Shown here: positions 24,401 through 37,915 of the stretch, one piece after another
How the letters are laid out: every line of letters begins with the position of its first letter
How positions within the stretch are numbered: the first letter of the stretch is position 1
Assembly (NCBI GenBank): GCA_030762175.1
Contig: CM060842.1
Location: 66,713,001-66,777,000, forward strand
DNA length: 64,000 bases
Direction: 5' to 3'
Origin: Metallyticus violacea
Taxonomy: Eukaryota > Arthropoda > Insecta > Mantodea > Metallyticidae
The notes under the pieces: model-generated
Database searches by the model: none
Told to the model about the DNA's origin: nothing
Seen by the model: the letters and a program-made list of their open reading frames with translations, nothing else
Translations under genes and position numbers: made by a program

Positions 24401-27400
24401 ATTTTGAATTCCTTGGTGTCTTTGTGATATATGCAATAATGCTTAGTCCATGTTGTACCAAAAGCTTCTGCAATATCAATGAACAAAGCAAATTAATATC
24501 AAACGCTAGGCAAAAGCTGCAATACATTTATGCATACAAAAATTCTAGCATTGTCTCCAAGAATCATGCACATTAAAGTAAGATGTTATATCCTCATAAG
24601 GTCAATGTCTTACCATCCACTCTAGCAATAGCTGAAAAAATAAAGATTTATGTTTTGAATTTTAAGAGAAGTGTGAAATTTCTAATCTACAGTATCTCTT
24701 CCTATTCAAGTCATGCCTAAAGGATTCATTCTGCCTACTTTCATCGCAGGTGTATTTTTATAATAAAAGATAAAACCTAGAGCATTTTGTTGAGCATACT
24801 TCATGGTGAAACACTCCAAAAGTGTTAAGAAATTTGAAACAAAAATTAATTTTTAAAGCTTTAAAGTTTTAATTGCAATTTTCTACTCACTTTTTTCCAT
24901 GAGGAAGAGATAGCCTTCCCTCACATTTGACTTAAATGACCCTGCTGTGTCCATTGATTTCTGAAAATTAAAAGTATAAACCCAAAAGCTTACATTTAGC
25001 CAAGCTAAACATTTAATTTGAGAAATCATAATATATTAATTAATATATGAAAAAGTAAATTTTGTGCATCCTTTACAACGCAAAGTTCTTTAAAAAATGA
25101 CTGAGTACAATAATTTATACTTAGATCAACAAAAAATAACTTACAGCTCAATTTTGCTTATTATTTGTGAAATGCTACATAGTAGAATATGCTGCAGGAT
25201 TTCCAGAAGTTAAATGTTTCCGATATGGTAGAAAGTCTAGCATATAATATCATGAATTCTAGTCAACTATCTGTTAGCCTTGCATGTAATGGTCAGCTGG
25301 CCAGTTGCCCACTAAATAAATCCCAGCATTACCAATCCAATAGCAGATGGATAAATGGGATACATGGTATAATTAGCAAAACAAAAATGTTGCTTACTAG
25401 ATAAAAGTAGCATTATAACAATGCTACTTGTAGTAGCATTCTAATAATTTAACAAGCTGACTCTATAAAGTGTTAATAGCATGAAATATCAAACTAAAAT
25501 ATGTAATTCTTTTAGTGCAGTAGAAAGTTGTTATAAGACAAATAGTAAATTGTAAATGTGTCTAATTTCTAATGTGATGCTCTTTTTGAACTTATGCCTA
25601 CCAGCTAGTTGGCTTACTCTTATACAGTTAAACTTGTCTTAAATGATAAAGTATCGCATAAACAACACTTCCTTTTTTTCATTTAACACACATTACTTCT
25701 AACAGTTAATGTGATTCATAATCTATTATTGTACAACTAGATGCATTGAAACAGGCATATTTATTTACCATGTGACGCACCTCTAGCATCTTCTTCATAA
25801 GGGATTCTGTCTTGTCTCTTGTAGCATTGAAGTTTTCTCTTGTCTGCAGAACAAATATCAGCAATACCAGCAGCAACAGCAGTGATCATGCATCCATAAA
25901 ACAAAATTAATTGGCAGAAAAAATTAATAAAAATGCAGACTTGCATTATGTTATTGTTTTCTGTGTCTGTTCAGTTAGCAGCAATAATTAAATGTCAGCC
26001 ATGAAATGGTGATAAAAGCAAACTAAATTAATGTAAATTACAATATTATAACTTCTCTATGTCTAAAAACTGCACACTTATCACAAGGATATGCTGAAGA
26101 TCAATAAATTTTTGGTTAAATTTAATAAAAATGGAAGAAAAGGAACAGCATTAATGCAACAAAATAAGTTAATGTTCAACTAAATTAACACAGCAAGGAA
26201 GAAGTTTAGGATTCTTCAGAACAGTACTGGGAGGGATTTAGTTTATGAAAATAGCCATAAGCTGTCCCAATGTCCCGGTATAATATTTATGGAATTATCT
26301 CATTAATATTTCAACATAAATTCATAAATTCATAAAAATTAGGCTAGACAGCTCCCTGGAACAGTTTGACAGCCCTGGGATGAGCAACAGTAAGACATCA
26401 TACATTGAGCCTTTCAAACTAGATACATTCTGGCCATTTCTACAGTTCATACAATTACAACCCCCAGATACTCGGAGTGAATTTGGAATAGTCTGAATAT
26501 GACACAAAAAAAAAAAAAACTGCCACTGCCAGGTATCAAACTAAGCACCATCCACTGTAATCAGGTTCTTTACCACCTGAGCTACTATGGTAAATAATTC
26601 AGAATGATGCTCATGAAATTAACAAGATACTAAAAATATGAAGATTATCTTCTTCATCTAATGGCTAGCATTTAAGGTGATTCCATTAAATTTTAGTGTA
26701 GAGAAACTATTTGTATTTTGGAAGATTATTGTCTACCTTCTTCCACAGCAAGTGACTACAGTTCATTACAGTTTTGGATGGGGAGAATATAAACCATGAC
26801 AATTTATATTCTCTATAAAATGCATAGTAGTATTTTAGGCCATTGCCAAAGGCATAAAATGCAGCTAAAATTAGTAGCAATTTACACACTTTTTACTTCA
26901 TGATTAAAACATAACATTAAAATTTTATATTTTACATATTCTTTAAAAAATTTAGTAAGAGTAGTATACTATTATTCAGTGAAAAAGTGCTAATTATATA
27001 TTCAAAAGTGAAATATTGCAAATTATTCATAAAGGCATTACAAACATTTTCAAATTAAAATACTTCTTTTCAAGGGATTTCAATTAATTTTAAGGGCTAT
27101 GAGAGTTTATTAATAATTAAGAGATGGATCAGAAAAATTAAGCTATTTGCTGAAAAAGGGTTATACTCCTTTAATGATGAATACAATCTTAATAATGGAA
27201 GATAGAACTCACAAACTTTTGGAAATGTTATTGACTACCTTCAGCTCATTTAAATGCCATTCCTGCTTCTTCCTTTTTGCTAAACATTGCATATAACCAA
27301 ATACAATCAGTAAATGTGTATATGGCTTAACTCTTTTATTGGAAGAAATAAAATTAATGAGATAATGTTATATTTATACAGATTATGAATTAATGTGTTA

Positions 27401-30400
27401 CACACTTGGCTAAGCAGGAATTCTAAAAATAAAAAGTGCAAAAGGTTGCACTAAATATATAAATGATTACACTAACACTACAACTTAGGAACTAGTGTTA
27501 AGATACAAAGTACTAATCAGAAAATAAAAATAGATGCTACATCATAAGAAACTGTACATCCTTAGAAAAGTTATTATTTGCTCAAAATTATAATGGTTAT
27601 AAACCAAAATTGGTTAATTAATGAATAAAGAAAAAATTAATATACACCTGTACTAATGAATATGAAGTAAATATGTATACCCATATATGATACAACTCTT
27701 AGAAATAGTAATATGTCAGGGTGTTTAATTAATACATGTATTCCCTTTTCAATATTAATTAAATTTAGAATCTAACAAAGTGAAGTGAACATTAATAATC
27801 TCTTTTTAAGTTAAACTATTTAGAAATGCTCTTTCTAGTTTCACTTATTGGAGATTTAACCAGGATGCATTTAGTGAACCTTTGTCTACATCCTCAGCTG
27901 TTAAACAACTTGTTCATTTAATTTGAGTTGGTAGATAAATGAGTGGACTCTGGTGGCTTTCTGATAAACTTAAAACTATTTGCTTCAGGAATAACAAAAT
28001 TCATTAGATCCTGCTTGTATTTTTTTTTTTTTATGTAAATCCTTTCCTAGATGTTTAATTCCTTTGTTTGTTGAGCTGTTTTCAATAACTTGATGCATTT
28101 TTCTATCTCATGGTTTACATTTCAAAAATGTAATGCCACCTGCAAATTTTCTATTCGCTTGTATTGGGTGTTTCTCCAATTTTATACCAAACTTATACTT
28201 ATATTCCTTTTTGTTTTTCCTACATAGATTTCTTTACAATGCTGACCATTCTCCTTGGGCTTGGAATCTGTTTTGTTTAATTTAAATACATTTTTCACAC
28301 TGTATCTGTTTTGGGGTGCTAAGATCATATTGTAATCTTTGAAAATTTTTTAGAAATTTATGATTGACTCCTGGGTGGTACATGAATTTTTAAAAAAAAA
28401 TTAGGTTTAGGTTTCTGGTATATCACACAGAGTTGTGATTTGTTTGATTCTATTTTGTTTTTGGAATTATTTTATTTTTATTTTTTAATCCTTTGCTAAA
28501 TCCATTTGACTTAGCAGGTTCTATTATGTGTAGGTATGAGTATTTGTTCTTGCATTCTTTATTGTTCAGGGTCTGTATGTCATGCTGTTGAATTCTGCTT
28601 TTTTATGTAATCTAGAATTGAAACTATGGACCTTAATATAATTGTCTCTGTATGTGTATTTTTTATAGATGATCAATTCAAGTCTTTTATTACATTTAAT
28701 TATGTTCAGATAAAAAATGGCAATATATTTTCTCTATGAGCTTTGACATTGAATTTAATTGTAGGTTCTTGTAGGCTTTTTTTATTTATTATGATGACTA
28801 CTTTATATGGGTACCAAACTTTAAAAATGTGGGGGAAAGCCTTAGTGATGTGTATTTCAAAACAACTCTGAAAAGACTTGACTAGGAAAGGTGATAAAGG
28901 ACTGCTGATTACTAACACTTCTTTTTGTTTGAAGATTTTATCATCAAATACAAAAAAGCTTGATTTAAGCACATTTTTAGTCTGATCTATGTATTCCTTG
29001 GTGTGTTTCTTACATTGGCTGGCTGACTATAATCATTGTTTTTAATCTAATAATTTCTTCTGTGGATACTGGAAAAAAAACCTTTATATCAAATGAAACA
29101 AATGTGTCATTCTATGATATTATTTTATCTTTAATTTTGCTTGTCAGATTCATGGAATTTGTTTTTAATTTAATAATATCTTCTGTGGATACTGGAAACA
29201 ACATCTTGATATCAAATGAAACCAATGTATCATTCAATGAGATTTTTTATCTTTAATTTTGCTTATCAGATTCATGAACTTGTTTTTAAGCTTAAGGTCA
29301 TTTAACAGCTGAGGATATGAACAAAGGTCCATGAAACATATTCTGTTTAAATTTCCAGGAAGTGTTTTAAAAAAATTTGACTCATGTATTCCTGCCAAAT
29401 TGCTCTGAATTGCTATACAGGATTTTTATTTTGGGTAATTTCTACAATTTCAACAAAAAATTTATTTAGCAAATTAACTAAATAATGCTTTGTCCTAAAT
29501 GTTATTATCAAAGCAATGAGGGATGACAAATTCTGATTAAAAATACATACTTTTTATAAGTTTTGTTTGCAATTACAGACATACCTTCTGAATTTTCAAC
29601 TGGAGTTCCCTCATGTATGGCTTGAATTCATTGGCTACTTCATGGCCCTGGTGATAGAATGTCAACCAACCATACATAAAACCCAGGAGCTGAAATAAAA
29701 CATGAACTACTAAGCAAACATCATAGAGAAACAGATAAATGACAGTCCCTTCACTTTTCTTGTACACACCTAAAATTTAAAACTCATGCATTGTGCAATC
29801 CTGCTATCATCTACTTAGCTTTATAAATACACAAGGCTAATGGGACACCAGTATATGAATACTCATAAGACATGCCTCAATATATGTACAGAATGTTTGG
29901 TTTTTATTGCTAAGTTAAAGCATAATTAAAATTATTGCAGTGTATCATATTCCTGTCCATACAGACAGCAAGACATTAACACCCTGAAAGAAACAATTTT
30001 ATGATGTGGGGTGAAAGCTACTTGACCTCAGTGTTTTCAAGAACATTTATCACAGAATTTATGCCTACAAAAATATATGAACATTAGGATGGAAAATAAT
30101 GCACTTCAAAGACTTATCTCTGTATATTATAGCTGATTTTTGATTCTTGGTCATCATTACAATACATCAATAGACATAGTACACATTGTTAAAGTTTCCA
30201 TTTTATTTCCCCCCCCCCCAAAAATCCCACAGTTCCCTGGATTATGCCTAGGAGTATGAACAACAACCAAAAGAAAGATATTATTTGCATGCATAAGTAG
30301 ATTAAAAGTAACTATTTATGTAGCTATAGGATACCGTTCATTCTAAAGCAAAAACTGCTCAATCCTCTACATATAACAAAATTATTCCTCTGCACAACAA

Positions 30401-33400
30401 TGCGGAAAGCTGCAAGAATCAGGTCACTTCAAAAATCCATGCACCAAATATGCTATATAACAATGCAATGGTTTTTTTTTTTAATTCTTATTAAAAGATA
30501 CCTTGTTGTAAAAATATGGTTAGACTGGGAGGGATGCAGCTGGAAAAACATGTTCATTATAGAAATCATTTAACAGAAACAAGCAAAAACTTTCCTTAAG
30601 AAACGGCAATGGGGGGGAAGAAAGAAAAATAATAATTTGTAGTATTGTACCCTTACTATATGGAATTGCATCTACAAGCCTAGTTATGAGAACATCTCTT
30701 TCAAAATTAATTTTGTCATACCTTAAGAGGCCTTCCATTAGCTTTGCAAAGAAAAATATGTAAGAAAACTGATTCAGAGTTAGAAAATTACTCCATTCTG
30801 TAATGTCCTGGCGAAAGAATGTCACTGAGTTTAATGGATCATTATATGGTATTCCATGCTTAGTTAATATCCCTTCAATATTATTCAGTAACATATACTG
30901 CTCCAAATCTATTAACACCAATGAAAATATACCCTATGAAAATATATTTTACAAAAATGTGATATATTGAAGTTTTATAAGATCATCTTTTATCTTAATG
31001 TCAAAATAATTAAGAAGCTATTGTAACATGTTAAACTTTGACAAGCATTGAAGTTACAAATACAAATTTTTGTTTTACTTACAGTTATTTTATTGATAGT
31101 ATAACAATGATTAACAGTAGCAAAATATTTTTGGAATAATAGTAAATAAAAAAATAAGTCTTTAGTATTTTAAAGAGATACATGTAACACACAAAAGTAC
31201 AGTTGGTTGTAAAGTTTAATATTTGTAAAAATTTCACACATGGATTATCTACAGAGTATTAAAATGGTGCTAACAAACTGTTTTTTTAACTTACTTTTCT
31301 ATGTAAATATCCATTTAGAGACTAAAAAATGATACTGAGGATCTTAGATATTGGAGAAGTGTTCGAGACCAGTCAATGCTAAAAGATGGTTTTTAACTAA
31401 TTCATTTTATTAAGGAGACAATGGCTAAAGAAGTGCCTATTTCTCAAAATGTGGGAGTATGAAACAGATATCTATATTACATAACAGGCTGTAGCATTAA
31501 TTTGATTAATTACACTAATTATTGATTAATTAATGACACCGAATTCTACATCAATGAGAATAAAATGTATGGCTGCCACAGATAATAGCTTCTTAAAAGT
31601 TTCTATAATACTGTCATCATAAAGCAATAATTATACATTTCATTTAATATTTAAACTAAAATAAATTATCATTATTAATTTTAATCTGTACGTATACTTA
31701 CAGTTTCAACAAATTCAAACTTTTTTCTCTCCTGAACCTCCTGCAGTAAGAAGACATATTCCAAACTTGCTCTCACAAAATGGCGATGTTCCATCACTAA
31801 TGTTGCATCTGCCTGTAAGAAGCATAACATGTAATATTCTATTGACTGTAATGAGAAATAAAGCATTATAAATAGAGAAAATGTTTTAAGGTACCATACC
31901 CATAAATTTGCAGGGATTATTGCACTATCATTTATATGCACAACAAATACAACCTGTTTTAGGAAGATGACGTTTTTATTTATATTTTAGTTATTTCATC
32001 CTATGGATCAGTAGCAACTGGAATAGAATATAAAAAATTCTATTAAGTATATTATCCTTAGACTTAAACCAATTACCTGCAGGTTAGCATGGCAATGCCA
32101 CCATATCTTAGAGAAATCCTTTAAAGCTGTTTTATGATGAAAGTGCTTGGTATAAGGAAATGAGACTGCAGATACGTTAAGTAAGAAAGAATTACGAAAT
32201 TATTTTACCAGTCCAGAGAGTGTTGGACATTATTAAACAATGTATCACTGTAGGTAATTTCTGTTAAGCAAGGGCTGTTACGGAAGTCCCTAAAAACTGC
32301 AAAAAAAGAATGTGACAGGTCTATTTACATGTCAAAATATTCAATAAGAAGAATCTACATATATGTATGTACAAGTTGTGGAGCCCAAGAGAAGATGACC
32401 TAATTTATTGTTGTAAGAGAAGATGACCTAATTTATTGTTGTATTGGGCCCACACTTAAACTTAGTCTGAGGTTTCTTTGCAACATGATTTTAGTTTTCT
32501 ATAACATGATACCATTCATTTTTCATTAAACATAAATTTATTTGCACTAAACACTTAACACGATCCAATAACGGTAATATATCTGCGTCAAATTGTGCAT
32601 ATTTGCCGACGAAAGACTGCAATATGCGATTCATTACCTATCAATTACGGCCAGCTCCTCTTAATAAAAGATGGAAAGGGAAGAAAGGATTCTTCTCATT
32701 TTCAATACTTCTCTGCTGAGGCTGCTGCTTTCTTGTGAAGTTTCTGGACTTGACTGTTGCCTCTTGATGCTCCTCACTGCATGGTAAACTGTGTTCAATA
32801 CATCAAAGTTTAGGAGATTTCATAAATATTGCAACTAGTTTAGAAGACGCGGAAGGCACTAGAAGATGTTTTTAGTAATTTTAGATCTTTCAAAAGTTTT
32901 TACCGAAATTTCAAGCATTAGAAGATTTTAGAAGTTAGAAACGATATAAGGCTCAGCTAAAATTATATCTGCAGATGTGGCTTCATTTGGGCCTGAGAAT
33001 CGTCGCTCACGTGTGCCTGTGGTGACAGAAACAACTGTGAATACATTTTCTGCCAATCTTAACAGTTTGCATGTTATCACTCTCAAAACTTCAATCACTA
33101 GCGTCAAGTACAAATAGCTAACTTTATAGCACCTTTAAACTTCTTGTGCCTGTGGTAACTGAGTACCACGCAATTTTTTAAAGTTCAGTAATGCACCCAT
33201 CCAAAAGGAGCATAGCTGTTATCCAGTAAAAAGGACCAATGCTGCTTTTACTCGTTTGTGGAGTTTTCCAAGTACAGCTCAATTTTTCAACTGTGCAAAG
33301 AATATTTATGCTATTGTTCCTCTGTCTCCCAAAGAGTTACTGCTAAATTTCTCAGGATTATATCTTGATCTGATGAACAATGCACGTCAGGAAAATATAG

Positions 33401-36400
33401 AGAGGCAAACCTTTTGATTTCTAATTGAAAAACAATCTTACAAGAGATTCGGAGTGTTCGCTTTAGATGAAGTTAGTTTGAAGTTGATTCCTTCACCCTC
33501 GTGTTTAACTCACTAAAATTAGAATAAATCCTATTTAAGTAATTTTTTCTTTCAACATAATTTCAGAGTGGCTTGAATCCCGTCCGTGACGGGTCTGATT
33601 CTTCATTTCCAACAAAGTTATGACATTTTGTTCTAAAAGACCAGTACGCCACGGACTAATGAAGCGTTCATTCAAAATGACGCCATACAATAAATGACGG
33701 AAGATGTACCTCTTTGATACAGTCGGTATAATAATAATGATGATGATGTTTGTTCGTCATTCATTAATCACAACAATCACAATAAACTCCTTCTATGCGC
33801 AACAAATGTAACAAGAAGCACATGTAGGAAAAATAGTAAGACACTGGCTAAATAACATTTAACATATCCTTAATTTCATTTTCAAATTCCTGTAGATTAT
33901 AAAAGGGGTGTTCTAATATCATTTACATATAGTTACATATTGCCATAGGAAGTTTATTGAAAAGCTTTATTCCTACAGTTTTATCACACTTTTGAATTTT
34001 TTTGGTTTATATAAAGATATACTGACTCAATTTATATTTCTTGTCTGATAGATTATATACAATTTCTTTACTTTCCTTTATATAAATCAATACATCAGAG
34101 AGATATAGGTTAAAAACTGTAGGAATTCTAAGTGAATAAATAGAGGTTTACAGGCTATATTTTTCTTGAATTTGTTAATATTCGCAACTCCCCCCCCCCC
34201 ATATACCAGAGCCAGGGCGTTAGGCAATATACATTTTCTATCTGGGTAATATATTTAACAGTCAAATAAAAATGAACACATTTCTGTGCATTTGGAATCG
34301 GTAGGGCCAGTTTTTATTGGTTTCTGTTGCCTATTTTAAGGTTTAAAACCTTTTTTGCCTGTTTTGGATCGGTATGAAAAATTTCACCTATTATTTACCA
34401 TTATAAAAAACACACAAACAATTTCAACATATCAAAGTGAAAACAGTTATAAATGTTAAATACCATGTTCACCATACAAAGATACCTATTGAAAATCTTG
34501 TTATACATTTATTTCTTTTCAAGCAGTCAAAACTTTCTCCTCAATTCATTCACTTAAGCTCTTTAAGTTGCATAACCTTCATTAGTGAAAAGAACGCACG
34601 GTAACCTCGGGCATATTAATACCAGGAAATAGAGAGGATGAGGGAAGTACTGTAGTTTTGAATAGTCCTGGCGAATGATCTTGTATCGATCAGCACCAGA
34701 CAATTCTAGGAAATCTGTGGTGGGGATAACTTCTCAGCTGCACAAATGTACCAAACAATTACAAGCGATAAATATGAAAGTGGTACAGCTGTGCAATAAA
34801 TCGTCCCTGCAATGTGTTCAGTACAGAAGTAAGAGAGATACTAACCCGATTCCCCTATAAACGCATAAACATAAAAAAAACCACGACTATAAACCACTGC
34901 ACATCCTTTGCTCATTCACCAGGACTATTCAAAACTACTTTACTTTATCTTGAATAACATTTCTATGATGTCCTGAATGTGAATGTTTTGTTGTAATTAG
35001 TATGCGTCCTTCCGATATAGCTTGTTTTGAATATACCCCAGTCACTTCAGTGCAAGTAGAACGTTATTTTTCCATGCCGAAAAATGTTCTTTCTGACAAG
35101 TAGATTTGACAGTTGATATCTTGGAAAAAAACAAAAAAACATCTTTTTTGTTGCTTGTAACCATGTAAGTAAGCTTACTTTAATTATGTGATAAAGAAAT
35201 TATCGTAAATATCCATTTTCATTAATAATAAGTGATATTACTCTCTGCTTTCACTTTTAAAAAATGCCCATTTTAATAAGATTACTGCCTATTTCCCATA
35301 TTTTAAGTGCCTTTTTCCCTGCCTATCTTAACTATAATATATGTCTGAACTGCCGGGGCTCTGGTTTATTACTGCATCAAGTAAAGGCGGATCGTTATTA
35401 TCGAGTTGGAAGCTTGTTAATTACTTTTTGTTAACTTCTTTGAATTTTTGATGAGCATACTTAATCATAAAATACTAAAAATAAATAAATAACCAATTCC
35501 TCAAGACCCGAACTTAAGATCTTTAAACCTCGTTTCGTTACACCCCTACTATAGAGGGGTATTATACAAGCACTTTGAATTAGGAAATATATGACCCATG
35601 AAGAAAAATTAGTACCACATTCCATGGCAATTAAATGTGTAAGGTCACGTTGTTTTTTCCCAAAGTGTAAGGATTGCAGAAAAAATACAGTTTGCGGTAG
35701 CTGACTCAGAAAGTGAACCGTGACCGATATATTTATTGCCGGGTCCTTCAACTAAAACATATGTTTTTTCATCTTGGGTTGTGACTTTGTGTCAAAAAGG
35801 TTTTGTCTTTTTTACCATAATGCCTTGATGAATTTTTGTTTCTCCAATTCCTCTTTACAGACAACTTTGTGATTTTCCTTCACTTCTTGTTGAATTTTAT
35901 TCTTATCTATTAATGTACTTTTTTACCATTATGCCTTGATGAATTCTGGTTTCTCCAATTCCTCTTTACGGACAACTTCGTGATTTTCCCTCACTTCTTG
36001 CTGAATTTTACTCTTATCTATTAATGTACTCTCGTCACCTTTAGATACCACTTCAAAATCTTCTAAGATTGCCCACGCAATTGCTGCCACACTTCTGACA
36101 GATACACCTGTTTGATTTTGGAAACGTTTGGAAGAGTTAATGCTCATCTACGTGATACATTTTCATTTTGCAGGAATTGGTGTAGGTTCCAACGGATATT
36201 TCCAGGCGAGTTCCGAATAGAAGAATTTCTCTCTACTGATGTGCTACTTTCTTGATCGGCCTTTTCTGTAAGATTACCGGAGGTTCTTTCATTTTACGTT
36301 CCCTGAATTCCCTCTTTTCTTGTTTTTGCAATTTTGTTGTTGTTACAATGTTCAAACTTTCAACCACCATTTTTCTACCTGCACTCTGGGCCGTCAGGAT

Positions 36401-37853
36401 CCTTCCCTCCCTTTTTAAGGCATTTTTCTTGATTTTTAATTTTTACAGCTTACAAAACAAACGCACTTACAAGTTGAAATATCAAATAATCTTCCTCTGT
36501 TATGGTCTCATGTCATCAAGTTTAGGTTCATTGGATTTTCTGCTCTTTTCTGGTTTCCGTATATCCTTAATTTTATTAGAGTAAATTACTATCATGCCTA
36601 TTGGTATTGTCATGGAAACTAGAAGGATTGAAGCATGTTGCCATACGCGCACTACTTTATTTGCAAGTACCTGTACCCCAGGTTTTTCAGTTCAGCCAAC
36701 TTTGAATTCTATGCGAATGAAGAGAAAAATACCTCATTACATCTCGATAGGTAGGAAGATTCCTATTATCCAAATCTTTTGGGGTTGCAACATTTTCCTC
36801 CGCGTTACTGGCATCTTCTTTCTTGTTTCACATGAAAAATACACAATAAAGTCTCATTCCAGTTCAAGGTATAGCTCAGGTGCAATTAACGAATAGAAAG
36901 CAGAAATCAGAACTAGGGAGATATAAGTTTACGCCTCCAATCCCTCAGTTACCCTAATGGATTCTGTGTATTGTCAATTTGAAAGTTCTATTCAGTCATC
37001 TGTGTACATAATCTGAACGCATTTAGTTGCAATAATATTATACCGTTTAATACATGTAAAACCTCAAGCCATTAAGCCCGGGTGAAAATTTACACTAGAG
37101 CTCTGAATTTTTGGTGCCTAATTACCACGTGAAATGGAAACTTTCCGCACTGCAAGAATTTTAGTTTCAAATTTTGTTTTTCTCCATATAACCTACTCTA
37201 CAGTCCACGAAATGATTGCGGTATAGTCCATTAACATCCAGTATAATTCCTCAATATTTTTATTCATGCTATTGGGGATTTTCTTTAATGTCCATGCTCT
37301 TAAGTACTTGAAAAAAAATTGTTATTTCTACTTTTTAAACATTTTTACAATCATTATGCAACAAAGATTACGACTTAATTTTTAAAAATAACCACTTAAA
37401 TACAGGACAAAATATATTTTATTGAACAACGAATTTAATGTGTATGTACATAATAAAAATGAAAAATAAAGTAATTTTTGGAACATGTAACTAAAATAAC
37501 AAGAATTAGAGAAGGAGAATAGATAAGATACTTAAATAGTCACACAATTTTTGCTATATTTCGAACAACTCATGTTCTTCATCAAAGGCAGAAGAATCTA
37601 TATTTACCAGTAAGGAGCGGAGGAATCGCCACATTCTCTATAAATCGCATCCTTTGACAATTATCAAACAAGTAGAACGTATAAGCTTCCTAGCGTTACC
37701 GTCACGGCTGGTTGTTAATGCACGGATTCATGAGCGGAAAGTTTAGGGTTCGATTTCCCCCAGGACCGTCTTCCCTTTCTGAGACTTTTTTTTCTTCAGC
37801 CCTAAACTTAAGGCCTGGAAAGTTTTCTTCCTTTCCCAACTGAACATTTCATT

Positions 37854-37915
<62 letters not shown>

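Noticed and set aside
36252..36584. 110-codon plus-strand ORF as a gene
   Set aside because: It is antisense to lysine/glutamate-rich coding-like text on the minus strand. Its hydrophobic F/L/S composition is the usual shadow.
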